DNA of 64,000 bases. Origin: Caenibius sp. WL. Lineage in GTDB: Bacteria; Pseudomonadota; Alphaproteobacteria; Sphingomonadales; Sphingomonadaceae. Shown piece after piece: positions 50,545 through 59,438 of the stretch. The notes under the pieces were generated by a model. The model searched no databases. It saw nothing but the letters and a program-made list of their open reading frames with translations, and had not been told where the DNA came from. The stretch lies in contig NZ_CP081844.1 in assembly GCF_019803445.1 (NCBI RefSeq), positions 942,501 to 1,006,500 of the forward strand. The letters are read 5' to 3'. The first letter of the stretch is position 1, and every line of letters begins with the position of its first letter. The position numbers and the translations under genes are program-made.

Positions 50545-53442
50545 ATGACGGATGGAACACTGCTGCTGATTGCCCTTTTGCTGCCCTATATGGGGAGCTT
50601 GGCAGCAGCGTTCCTTCCATCGCGCTCGCGCACGCTGGCGGCATTGCTGGCTGGTTCGCAGGCAATGCTCGGCCTCGCTATCGTGATATGGCTCTATCAC
50701 GGGCTGCCCGGCGGCGATGTGGTGCGCTACCAGATCGAATGGCTGCCCAGTCTCGGTGTCAACCTGACGTTGCGGCTCGATGGATTGGCCTGGTTGTTCG
50801 CCGTTCTGGTTTTCGGGATCGGGTTCCTGGTGGTGCTCTATGCCCGCTATTACATGTCGCCCGACGATCCGGTTCCCCGCTTTTTCTCGTTCCTGCAGGC
50901 GTTCATGGGTTCGATGCTGGGCGTGGTGATTTCGGGCAATCTGATCCAACTCGCGTTCTTCTGGGAACTGACCAGCATCTTCTCGTTCCTGCTAATCGGT
51001 TACTGGCACCACAACCAGAGCGCACGCGACGGTGCGCAGATGGCGCTGCTGGCCACGGCTGCCGGGGGGGTGTGCCTGTTGCTGGGTTTTCTGCTCATCG
51101 GCCGGATCGCGGGCAGTTACGATCTCGACCGGGTGCTCGCCTCGGGCGAGCTGATCCAGCAGAGCGAGCTTTATCTGCCCGCGCTGATCCTGATCCTTAT
51201 CGGTGCTTTCACCAAAAGCGCGCAGTTCCCGTTCCATTTTTGGTTACCGCACGCGATGGCCGCCCCCACACCGGTTTCAGCCTATCTCCATTCGGCCACC
51301 ATGGTGAAAGCAGGGGTGTTCGTGCTGATCCGGCTGTGGCCTGTCATGGCGGGGACCGAGGCATGGTATTTCCTCGTTGCGACAACGGGGCTGGCGACTT
51401 TGCTGCTGGGGGCGTGGTCGGCGATCTTCCAGCAAGATCTCAAAGGCTTGCTGGCCTATTCGACAATCAGCCATCTGGGGCTGATCACGCTGCTGCTGGG
51501 CCTCGGCAGTCCGTTGGCCGCGGTTGCGGCGATTTTCCACACAGTCAATCACGCCACGTTCAAGGCATCGCTGTTCATGGCTGCGGGGATCATCGATCAT
51601 GAAGCCGGAACGCGAGACTTGCGCCAGTTGAGCGGGCTTTACCGCTACATGCCGATCACCGCGACACTGGCGATGGTGGCTGCCGCGGCGATGGCGGGCG
51701 TGCCGCTGCTCAACGGTTTCCTGTCGAAGGAAATGTTCCTGGCCGAAGCATTGGCCGCGCACAGCGGGACAATCATCGATCAGTTGCTCCCGGTTCTGGC
51801 GACTGTCGCCAGCGCCTTCAGCGTGCTTTATTCGCTGCGCTTCATCCATCAGACCTTTTTTGGCCCGCCGCCGGTCAATCTGCCGCATCAGCCCGCCGAA
51901 GCGCCGCCGTGGATGCGCCGCCCCATAGAAGTGCTGGTCATCGCCTGTCTGGTGATCGGCATCCTGCCCGCGATCACGATCGGGCCGTTCCTCGCCACGG
52001 CCGTTTCCTCGGTTCTGGGCGATCGTACGCCGCACTACAGCCTTGCACTCTGGCATGGTTTCAATGCTCCGCTCATCATGAGCGTGATCGCCTTGAGCGC
52101 CGGGGTTATCCTCTATCTGCTGTTTCGCAAACCGCTCAACAATGCCCGCCGTTCGCCGGTGATCGGCCGGCTTCGGGCGCGGCGGGCTTTCGATACGATT
52201 CTCAACGCGATCTTTACCGGCGCGCAGGTGCTGGAAAATCTGCTGGCCACGCGCAGGCTGCAAGTGCAGCTTCGCCTGCTGATCGGTATCGCGTTGATCG
52301 CCGGGTTGTTGCCGTTTCTCCAGCATGGGTATCGGCTGGGCGCGGTGCCGGTTACGCTGGTGGACCCGATTTTCGGGTTCATCTGGCTGATCGGCGGAGT
52401 TTGCGCCATCGGGGCGGCCTGGCAGGCCAAATTCCACCGGCTCGCGGCGCTGATCCTGCTGGGCGGTGCTGGCCTTGCCACCTGCATCAGCTTCATCTGG
52501 CTTTCTGCACCCGATCTCGGCCTCACGCAATTGCTGGTCGAACTCGTCACCACCGTGCTCCTGCTGCTCAGTCTACGGTGGCTGCCGCAGCGCTTGCCCG
52601 ACATCTGGGCTGGAGGCCGGACCCCGTTCATCGTCCGTTTGCGGCGCGGGGGCGATCTTGCTGTCGCTCTGCTGGCCGGGGCGGGTATGGCGGCGATCAC
52701 TTATGCCGTGCTGACGCGCCCTCTGCCGGACAGCATTTCGCGCTTCTTCATGGAAAAGGCGTACAGCGAAGCGGGCGGCACCAATGTGGTGAATGTCCTG
52801 CTGGTCGATTTCCGCGGGTTTGATACTTTCGGCGAAATCACCGTGCTGAGCATTGTCGGGATCACGATTTTCTCGTTGCTGCGGCGTTTCCGCCCAGCAC
52901 CCGAAAGCATCGTCATGCCGGAACAGCAACGCGTCCAGAATGCTTATGACGAGCGGCAGGAAGGCCGTTCCCTCGGCGATACGTTGTCCGATTATCTGAC
53001 GATTCCGCGCCTTGCGATGATCTGGCTGTTTCCGGTTATCGTCGTTCTTGCGCTCTTCCTGCTGTTGCGCGGGCATGATCTGCCTGGCGGCGGCTTTGCC
53101 GGGGGGATCGTGATGTCGATTGGCGTGATCCTGCAATATATGGCGCTGGGGACCCGCAAGACGGAAGCCCGGCTGGTGATCGTTCCTTTCCGCTGGATCG
53201 GGATCGGCTTGCTGCTGGCGGCGGGAACCGGCATCGGCGCCTGGGTTTTCGGCTATCCTTTCCTGACTTCCTATTTCCAGTACGGGCATGTGCCGGTGAT
53301 CGGGAAATTCCCTATCGCCAGCGCCCTGCTGTTCGACATCGGCGTGTTTGCCGTGGTCGTCGGGGTGACGGTCCTGGTGCTGATCGCTCTCGCCCACCAA
53401 TCGGTCCGCAAGCCGCGCACTGTGGCGGAGGAGCAGGACTGA
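50545..53442 (+). CDS. mrpA: Na+/H+ antiporter subunit A (A-B fused)
   Basis: A 965-residue membrane protein, MnhA/PhaA type. The proton-channel glutamate lies in FFWELTSIFSF, and the Lys of the antiporter core in GAFTKSAQFPFHFWLPHAMAAPTPVSA (split around TKSAQFPFHFWLPHA). The C-terminal about 150 residues (LPGGGFAGGIVMS) are an MnhB domain, so subunit B is fused, as in alphaproteobacterial pha operons. It exports Na+ in exchange for H+, giving salt and alkaline tolerance. The ribosome site is weak. The stop overlaps the start of subunit C. Confidence 0.95.
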   Translation: MTDGTLLLIALLLPYMGSLAAAFLPSRSRTLAALLAGSQAMLGLAIVIWLYHGLPGGDVVRYQIEWLPSLGVNLTLRLDGLAWLFAVLVFGIGFLVVLYARYYMSPDDPVPRFFSFLQAFMGSMLGVVISGNLIQLAFFWELTSIFSFLLIGYWHHNQSARDGAQMALLATAAGGVCLLLGFLLIGRIAGSYDLDRVLASGELIQQSELYLPALILILIGAFTKSAQFPFHFWLPHAMAAPTPVSAYLHSATMVKAGVFVLIRLWPVMAGTEAWYFLVATTGLATLLLGAWSAIFQQDLKGLLAYSTISHLGLITLLLGLGSPLAAVAAIFHTVNHATFKASLFMAAGIIDHEAGTRDLRQLSGLYRYMPITATLAMVAAAAMAGVPLLNGFLSKEMFLAEALAAHSGTIIDQLLPVLATVASAFSVLYSLRFIHQTFFGPPPVNLPHQPAEAPPWMRRPIEVLVIACLVIGILPAITIGPFLATAVSSVLGDRTPHYSLALWHGFNAPLIMSVIALSAGVILYLLFRKPLNNARRSPVIGRLRARRAFDTILNAIFTGAQVLENLLATRRLQVQLRLLIGIALIAGLLPFLQHGYRLGAVPVTLVDPIFGFIWLIGGVCAIGAAWQAKFHRLAALILLGGAGLATCISFIWLSAPDLGLTQLLVELVTTVLLLLSLRWLPQRLPDIWAGGRTPFIVRLRRGGDLAVALLAGAGMAAITYAVLTRPLPDSISRFFMEKAYSEAGGTNVVNVLLVDFRGFDTFGEITVLSIVGITIFSLLRRFRPAPESIVMPEQQRVQNAYDERQEGRSLGDTLSDYLTIPRLAMIWLFPVIVVLALFLLLRGHDLPGGGFAGGIVMSIGVILQYMALGTRKTEARLVIVPFRWIGIGLLLAAGTGIGAWVFGYPFLTSYFQYGHVPVIGKFPIASALLFDIGVFAVVVGVTVLVLIALAHQSVRKPRTVAEEQD

Positions 53443-53813
53443 TGGAAATCGTTCTTGCCCTCGCCATCGGCACGCTTGTCGCCTCCGGCATCTGGTTGCT
53501 GTTCCGCCCGCGTACCTTTCAGGTCATCATCGGGCTGTCGCTGCTGTCCTATGCGGTCAATCTGTTCATTCTTGCCACGGGGCGGATGAAAACCGATGCT
53601 CCGCCGATCGTCCCCCAGGGGGAAGCGGTGAACCCGGCGCTCTACGCCGATCCGCTGCCGCAGGCGCTGGTGCTGACCGCAATCGTCATTTCCTTTGCCA
53701 CCACGGCGCTGTTGCTGGTGGTACTGCTGGTTTCGCGCGGGCTGACCGGAACCGACCACGTCGATGGCGAGGAAGACGGGGACCAATCCAATAACAGGAA
53801 GGGCGGCCAATGA
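53442..53813 (+). CDS. mrpC: Na+/H+ antiporter subunit C
   Basis: A 123-residue membrane protein of three helices, similar to NuoK: GIWLLFRPRTFQVIIGLSLLSYAVNLFI is the family signature region (core RTFQVIIGLSLLSYAVNLF). The C-terminal 20 residues are charged. It starts on the last base of mrpA's stop codon and overlaps mrpD by four bases; part of the membrane-embedded Mrp complex. Confidence 0.93.
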   Translation: MEIVLALAIGTLVASGIWLLFRPRTFQVIIGLSLLSYAVNLFILATGRMKTDAPPIVPQGEAVNPALYADPLPQALVLTAIVISFATTALLLVVLLVSRGLTGTDHVDGEEDGDQSNNRKGGQ

Positions 53814-55408
53814 CCGATTGGACGCAACATCTCGTCATCACCCCCATTCTGCTGCCGCTGCTGGTCAGCGCGGGGATGCTGATGTTCAACGAACGGCGGC
53901 GGGCCCTGCGGCGCGTTTTCAGCCTGTTCACCGCCTTGGCCTTGATCGCCAATGCGATCGCGCTGATCCATCTGACCGGCAGCAAGGGCGGATTGGCGCT
54001 GACTTACAGCGCAGGCAACTGGCCGGTGCCGTTCGGTATCGTTCTGGTGGCGGACCGATTGACCGCGCTGCTCCTGCTGCTCACCAGTATCCTCGGGTTT
54101 GCGGCGCTGATCTATTCCGTGGCGCGATGGGACAAGGCGGGCCAACGCTTCCACACCCTGTTCCTGCTGATGCTGATGGGGGTCAACGGCGCGTTTCTGA
54201 CCGGAGACCTGTTCAATCTTTTCGTCTTTTTCGAAGTGATGCTGGCGGCGTCCTATGGCCTTGCGCTGCATGGGGTGGGGCGCGCCCGCACCCGCGCGGG
54301 GCTGCATTATATCGCGATCAACGTGGCGACTTCGCTGCTGTTCCTGATCGGGGTCAGCCTGCTCTATGGCGTGACAGGCACGCTCAATATGGCCGATCTC
54401 GCGGTGCGCATTCCTGCCGTGCCGGCCTCGGACATCATGCTGCTGAAAGCGGGCGCCGCGCTGCTGGGGGTGGCGTTCCTGGTCAAGGCGGGCATGTGGC
54501 CGCTCAACTTCTGGCTGCCCGCCACTTATGCGGCCGCCGCGCCGCCGGTTGCGGCAATGTTCGCGATCCTCAGCAAGGTCGGCATTTATGTGATCCTGCG
54601 CCTGTCCAGCCTGATGTTCGGCGATGATTCCGGCCGCGCGGGGCATTTTGCGGATGACTGGCTGCTGATCGGGGGGATCGCGACCATCATCTACGGTACG
54701 CTCGGTGTGCTATCCGCTCGCCGTCTGGCGCCGTTCGCCGGATATTACCTGATCATTTCCTCGGGCACTCTGCTGGCCGCCATTGGCACCGCCAATACCG
54801 CCGTCCTTGCCGGTGCCCTGTTCTACCTCGTCAGTTCCACGCTGGCGATCGCGGCGTTCTATCTGCTCGTCGAACCGATCGAGCGCGGCCATGAGGAAGA
54901 GGATGAACTGGTAGTCGAGGCCGTGTTCGAAGACGAACTGGCCGAAGCGCTTGACGAAGAGGAGAACGAGATCGGCGTGGTCATCCCGGCCACTATCGCC
55001 ATCCTCGGCGGAGGTTTCGCCTTCTGTGCGCTGCTGCTGGCCGGTCTGCCGCCGTTGTCGGGCTTCATCGCCAAGTTTTCCATCATCGATGGGCTGCTGC
55101 GTGGCGGGCAGGCGATACTGCCCGTGCACTGGGTCTACATTGCCGCGATCATCGTGTCCGGTCTTGGGGTGCTCATGGCGGCAACGCGTGCGGGCATCGA
55201 ACTGATCTGGGAACCGAGCGATCGGGCGATGCCCAATCTCAGAGTGGTCGAAGCCGCCCCGATCGCACTGTTGCTGGCGATCTGCCTCGGCCTTGTGATC
55301 ATGGCCGGGCCGGTGATGCGCTTCATGGAACAGAGCGCGGCGGCGCTGGAACAAAGAGAACTGTACACCCGCGCCGTGCTGCATCCCTCGGGAGGGGCCG
55401 GGCGGTGA
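53810..55408 (+). CDS. mrpD: Na+/H+ antiporter subunit D
   Basis: A 532-residue NuoN/L-like membrane protein. FNLFVFFEVMLAASYGLALHG holds the conserved Glu (core FFEVMLAASYGL) and VKAGMWPLNFWLPATYAAA the conserved Lys. Between helices, around 54871-54975, is an acidic loop (GHEEEDELVVEAVFEDELAE and DEEENEIG), common in PhaD-type subunits. It forms with subunit A the pumping core of the complex. Overlaps of four bases with mrpC and mrpE indicate translational coupling. Confidence 0.94.
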   Translation: MTDWTQHLVITPILLPLLVSAGMLMFNERRRALRRVFSLFTALALIANAIALIHLTGSKGGLALTYSAGNWPVPFGIVLVADRLTALLLLLTSILGFAALIYSVARWDKAGQRFHTLFLLMLMGVNGAFLTGDLFNLFVFFEVMLAASYGLALHGVGRARTRAGLHYIAINVATSLLFLIGVSLLYGVTGTLNMADLAVRIPAVPASDIMLLKAGAALLGVAFLVKAGMWPLNFWLPATYAAAAPPVAAMFAILSKVGIYVILRLSSLMFGDDSGRAGHFADDWLLIGGIATIIYGTLGVLSARRLAPFAGYYLIISSGTLLAAIGTANTAVLAGALFYLVSSTLAIAAFYLLVEPIERGHEEEDELVVEAVFEDELAEALDEEENEIGVVIPATIAILGGGFAFCALLLAGLPPLSGFIAKFSIIDGLLRGGQAILPVHWVYIAAIIVSGLGVLMAATRAGIELIWEPSDRAMPNLRVVEAAPIALLLAICLGLVIMAGPVMRFMEQSAAALEQRELYTRAVLHPSGGAGR

Positions 55409-55893
55409 AGCGTTTCCTGTCCTATCCGCTCATGGGGCTGGCCCTGTTGGGGTTCTGGCTGTTGCTGAACCAGTCGCTCGCACCGGGGCATATCCTGCTG
55501 GGCGCGCTGATCGCGGTGGTCGCGCTGAGCGGGCTATCGGCATTGCAGCCCGAACCGGTCCGTATCCGCTTTTCGTGGACCATGGTCCGGTTGGCGGGCA
55601 TGGTCCTGGCGGATATCTTCCGCTCCAATCTCGCCGTGGGGAAGATCATCCTTGCACGTGGCAAGCGGGATGTGCAGGCGGGTTTCCTCGAACTGCCACT
55701 GGACATGACCAACCGCTATGGCCTGGCGGTGTTGGGCATCGTCATCACGGCGACGCCCGGAACGCTCTGGATGCAGTATGATCCGGCCCGAAATGTGCTT
55801 TTGCTCCATGTGCTGGATCTGGTCGACGAAGAGCACTGGATCCGCCTTATCAAGTCCCGTTACGAGCGCCTGCTGATGGAAATCTTCCGATGA
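55405..55893 (+). CDS. mrpE: Na+/H+ antiporter subunit E
   Basis: A 162-residue protein with two N-terminal membrane helices (LMGLALLGFWLLLNQ) and a soluble C-terminal part (GIVITATPGTLWMQYD, DEEHWIRLIKSRYERLL), as in MnhE. It overlaps mrpD and mrpF by four bases each. Confidence 0.92.
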   Translation: MKRFLSYPLMGLALLGFWLLLNQSLAPGHILLGALIAVVALSGLSALQPEPVRIRFSWTMVRLAGMVLADIFRSNLAVGKIILARGKRDVQAGFLELPLDMTNRYGLAVLGIVITATPGTLWMQYDPARNVLLLHVLDLVDEEHWIRLIKSRYERLLMEIFR

Positions 55894-56171
55894 CGATACT
55901 CGCACTGGCATGGGCCATCACCATGGCGCAGGTCCTGCTGGGACTGGCGATGTCGTTCGCCGTGTGGCGGATGTTGCGCGGACCGCGTGCGCAGGATCGT
56001 GTGCTCGGTCTCGATACACTGTATGTCAACGCAATGCTGTTGCTGGTCCTCTACGGCATCCAGACCGGGCGGACGCTCTATTTCGAAGCGGCGCTGGTCA
56101 TCGGCCTGCTGGGCTTCACCAGCACCGTGGCCCTGTCCAAATTCCTCATGCGGGGGGAAGTCATCGAATGA
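55890..56171 (+). CDS. mrpF: Na+/H+ antiporter subunit F
   Basis: A 93-residue protein with three membrane helices. RMLRGPRAQDRVLGLDTL is the conserved MnhF loop with the Asp-Arg pair between helices 1 and 2. It overlaps mrpE and mrpG by four bases. Confidence 0.92.
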   Translation: MTILALAWAITMAQVLLGLAMSFAVWRMLRGPRAQDRVLGLDTLYVNAMLLLVLYGIQTGRTLYFEAALVIGLLGFTSTVALSKFLMRGEVIE

Positions 56172-56509
56172 TCCAGGCCCCTGATCTGCCGTTTTGGGCT
56201 GCCTTGCTGGTCGGCTTTCTGGTCCTGGCCGGGGCGATGATCGCGCTGGTCGGATCGTTCGGGCTGCTGCGCCTCGGCAATTTCTATCAGCGGGTCCATG
56301 CCCCCACGCTCGGTGCGACGCTGGGGGCAGGGGCGATCCTGATCGCGTCGATGATCTGCTTTTCCGTACTGGAATCGCGGCCGGTGATCCACGAAGTGCT
56401 GATTGCGGTATTCCTCACGATCACCACACCCATCGGCCTGATGCTGCTGGGGCGGGCGGCGCTCTACCGGGATCGCCGCGCCGGGCGTGACGATATACCG
56501 GAAGGATAA
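56168..56509 (+). CDS. mrpG: Na+/H+ antiporter subunit G
   Basis: A 113-residue membrane protein with three helices. GSFGLLRLGNFYQRVHAPT is the MnhG signature and ITTPIGLMLLGRAAL the third helix. Start ATG 56168, overlapping mrpF by four bases. It closes the mrp operon; the next gene is convergent. Confidence 0.92.
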   Translation: MIQAPDLPFWAALLVGFLVLAGAMIALVGSFGLLRLGNFYQRVHAPTLGATLGAGAILIASMICFSVLESRPVIHEVLIAVFLTITTPIGLMLLGRAALYRDRRAGRDDIPEG

Positions 56510-56542
56510 TCTGCAGGCGGGATAGTTGCTTCGGACCGGGCG

Positions 56543-57721
56543 TTAACCCGCAGCCACGGCGGCGAGCCCGGCATCGAGCCCCGCGATAAGGTCCTCTTCG
56601 GCTTCCAGCCCGATGGACAGGCGCAGGAGTCCGTCACCGATCCCGGCCACCGTGCGGGCTTCTTCGCCCATGTCGGCATGCGTCATCGTGGCCGGATGGG
56701 CGATCAGGCTTTCCACGCCGCCCAGCGATTCCGCCAGTGTCAGCACCCGTACCCCGGCGACGAAGCGGCGCACCGCTTCGCTCCCGCCCTGCAGGTCGAA
56801 GCTGAGCATGGCGCCGAAGCCGCTTTGCTGACGCGCGGCGATAGCGTGGCCGGGATGCGATTCGAGGCCGGGATAATGCACCCGGGCGACGGCGGGGTGC
56901 CGTTCCAGATGCCGGGCGATGGCCATCGCGTTCGCCTGGGCGCGCTCCATCCGTACGAACAGCGTGCGCAGGCCGCGCAAGGTCAGCCAGGCATCGAAAG
57001 GCGCCCCCGCGCTGCCAACGATATTCGCCCATTGGCGCAGATCGTCGGCGCGGGCCGGATCGGCGGCGATCACCGCCCCGCCAATCACATCCGAATGGCC
57101 GTTGATGTACTTGGTGGTCGAATGGACCACGTAATCGGCCCCGAGCGCGATCGGCCGTTGCAGCGCGGGGGAAAGGAATGTGTTGTCCACCGCGACTTCC
57201 GCACCGACGGCGTGCGCCTTTTCCGTCAGCAGCGCGACATCGACGATCCGCATCAGTGGGTTGCTGGGGGTTTCGATCAGCACGAGAGCGGGCACATCGT
57301 CCAGCGCAGCGTCGAACGCGGCGATATCGCCCTGATCGACGAAGCGCAGCGTAAACTGCCCCAGGGCTGCGCGGGCTTTCAGCAACCGCATGGTGCCGCC
57401 GTAGCAATCGTGGGGCGCAAGCACGAGATCGTCCGGCCGCAGGCGCCCGGCCAGCAGGTCCAGTGCCGCCATGCCGCTGGAGGTGACGACAGCTCCGCAG
57501 CCGCCTTCCAGTTGCGCCAGCGCATCGGCCAGCAGGTCGCGCGTGGGATTGCCCGCGCGGCCATAATCGTATCGGCGCGGCTGTTCGTACCCGGCGAATT
57601 CGTATGTGCTCGACAGAAACAGCGGCGGGGCGACCGCGCCGAACGCGGGATCGGTGGCGACCCCGTGCGCGGCGGCGATGGTTTCGGGTTTTCCCGGCAG
57701 GCCCTTGTCCCGGTCAGTCAT
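56543..57721 (-). CDS. Cystathionine gamma-synthase-type PLP enzyme
   Basis: A 392-residue Cys/Met-metabolism PLP enzyme. The internal-aldimine Lys is in HSTTKYINGHSD; upstream are RYDYGRAGNPTRDLL, SSGMAALDLL and VDNTFLSPALQRP, which place it in the cystathionine gamma-synthase / cystathionine beta-lyase family. It is probably MetB, but a lyase role (MetC) or O-acylhomoserine sulfhydrylase (MetZ) cannot be excluded by reading alone. The start overlaps the end of cysI by eight bases, so sulfide production and its assimilation are co-expressed. Confidence 0.85.
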   Translation of the reverse strand: MTDRDKGLPGKPETIAAAHGVATDPAFGAVAPPLFLSSTYEFAGYEQPRRYDYGRAGNPTRDLLADALAQLEGGCGAVVTSSGMAALDLLAGRLRPDDLVLAPHDCYGGTMRLLKARAALGQFTLRFVDQGDIAAFDAALDDVPALVLIETPSNPLMRIVDVALLTEKAHAVGAEVAVDNTFLSPALQRPIALGADYVVHSTTKYINGHSDVIGGAVIAADPARADDLRQWANIVGSAGAPFDAWLTLRGLRTLFVRMERAQANAMAIARHLERHPAVARVHYPGLESHPGHAIAARQQSGFGAMLSFDLQGGSEAVRRFVAGVRVLTLAESLGGVESLIAHPATMTHADMGEEARTVAGIGDGLLRLSIGLEAEEDLIAGLDAGLAAVAAG

Positions 57722-59429
57722 TGAAGAAACGTCCTTCCGTTACTTCGCGCACAATCCCTGCGCGGATCGTGAAATCGCCGAAATGCTCGCCCGGTTGCCG
57801 TTCGCGCGCGAAACGGCCGATCGCATCGGCCAGCACTTCCAGAATGACCGGCTCGCCGACATTTTCCCGGATCATGCGATTGAGCCGTTCCCCATGGAAG
57901 CCACCGCCGAGGTAGAGATTATACTTGCCCGGCGCCCGCCCGGTAAGCCCGATTTCGGCAATATAGGGGCGCGAACAGCCGTTGGGGCAGCCGCTCATCC
58001 GCACCGTGATCGGTTCGTCCGCCAGCCCATGTTCGGCCAGCAAGGCCTCGATCTTGTCGATCAGGCTGGGCAGATACCGTTCGCTTTCCGCCATCGCGAG
58101 ACCGCAGGTGGGCAAGGCAACGCAGGCGATGGCATTGCGGCGAAGCGTAGTGGCGCTTTCCCCTTCCAGCCCGTGTTCGGCCAGCAGCGCATCGATGGCT
58201 GCGCGATCTTCCGCTTTCACCCCGGCGATGATGAGATTCTGGTTAGGGGTGATGCGGAATAGGCCGCGATGGATGCGGGCCACATCGCGGAAGGCATCGA
58301 GCAACTTCAAAGTGAGCCGCCCGCTCTGAATAAAGACAGTCCGATGATGGCGGCCATCGGGCGTTTCGTTCCAGCCATAACTGTCGCCGTTGCTGGTGAA
58401 AGCGAAAGGCCGCGCTTCTTCGAACGGTGCGCCCATGACCCGTTCGATCTCGGCTTTGATCCAGTCGAGCCCCTTGTCGTCGACAGTGTATTTGAAGCGG
58501 GCGCGCTGGCGATCCTTGCGGTCGCCGTAATCGCGCTGCACCGTCATCACCGCGTCGGAGCAGGCGATCACCTTGTCGGCCGGCACGAACCCGATCACGC
58601 TGGCAAGGCGCGGATAGGTTTCCGGGGCCTGATCGGTACGGCCCATGCCGCCGCCGATGGCGACATTGAAGCCTTCCAGCCCATCCGGCCCGCCGATGGC
58701 GATGAAGCCCAGATCCTGCGCATAGACATCGATATCGTTGGATGGCGGCAGCGTGAAGCCGATCTTGAATTTGCGCGGCAGATAGGTGCGGCCGTAGAAC
58801 GGTTCTTCCGGTTCGGAAGAGGCCACGCGTTCGTCGCCATACCAGATTTCGTGATAGGCGCGGGTCTTGGGAATGACGTGATCGCTCACCCGCTTGGCCA
58901 TCGCTGCCACTTCGGCATGGAAGCGCGAGCTTTGCGGATCGACAGTGCACATCACGCCGCGGCTGTCGTCCCCGCAGGCGGCGATAGTGTCGAGCAGCGT
59001 TTCATGCAGACCCTGGATGATCGGGCGCAGGCTGTCTTTCAGCACCCAATGGAACTGGAACGTTTGCCGCGTGGTGATCCGCAGCGTTTCCCCACCATGG
59101 GCCCGGGCCAGCTCGTCGAGCTTGAGCCATTGCGCGGGGGTGCAGACCCCACCGGGCAGGCGAACCCGGATCATGAACTGATAGGCCGGCTCCAGCTTCT
59201 GGCGGCGGCGTTCGTCGCGCACATCCCGGTCATCCTGCTGGTAGATGCCATGGAATTTCATCAGCTTGACATCGTCAGCGCTCGGCATAGCGCCGGTGAT
59301 CCGGTCGAGCAGGCCGGTGGCGATGGTGCCGCGCAGATAATCGCTGGTATCCTTCATCCGTTCATCGGCGCTCAACCGGTCGAGCGGCTGGGACAGGTCG
59401 TGGCTGCGGTCGATAGAGGTGGTGGTCAT
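57714..59429 (-). CDS. cysI: Sulfite reductase hemoprotein (beta) subunit
   Basis: A 571-residue NADPH-sulfite reductase beta chain. The 4Fe-4S/siroheme cysteines appear as CVALPTCGLAMAES (C-x5-C) and SGCPNGCSRPYIAEIGL (C-x3-C), the expected pattern. RQTFQFHWV and RTYLPRKFKIGF are also conserved. It reduces sulfite to sulfide with electrons from CysJ. It starts nine bases after cysJ and overlaps the downstream PLP-enzyme gene. Confidence 0.94.
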   Translation of the reverse strand: MTTTSIDRSHDLSQPLDRLSADERMKDTSDYLRGTIATGLLDRITGAMPSADDVKLMKFHGIYQQDDRDVRDERRRQKLEPAYQFMIRVRLPGGVCTPAQWLKLDELARAHGGETLRITTRQTFQFHWVLKDSLRPIIQGLHETLLDTIAACGDDSRGVMCTVDPQSSRFHAEVAAMAKRVSDHVIPKTRAYHEIWYGDERVASSEPEEPFYGRTYLPRKFKIGFTLPPSNDIDVYAQDLGFIAIGGPDGLEGFNVAIGGGMGRTDQAPETYPRLASVIGFVPADKVIACSDAVMTVQRDYGDRKDRQRARFKYTVDDKGLDWIKAEIERVMGAPFEEARPFAFTSNGDSYGWNETPDGRHHRTVFIQSGRLTLKLLDAFRDVARIHRGLFRITPNQNLIIAGVKAEDRAAIDALLAEHGLEGESATTLRRNAIACVALPTCGLAMAESERYLPSLIDKIEALLAEHGLADEPITVRMSGCPNGCSRPYIAEIGLTGRAPGKYNLYLGGGFHGERLNRMIRENVGEPVILEVLADAIGRFARERQPGEHFGDFTIRAGIVREVTEGRFFND

Positions 59430-59438
59430 GATCGGGTC

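Noticed and set aside
54871-54975. Acidic insertion in mrpD as a novelty
   Set aside because: Glu-rich loops at this place are common in PhaD/MrpD subunits of alphaproteobacteria as far as I recall.
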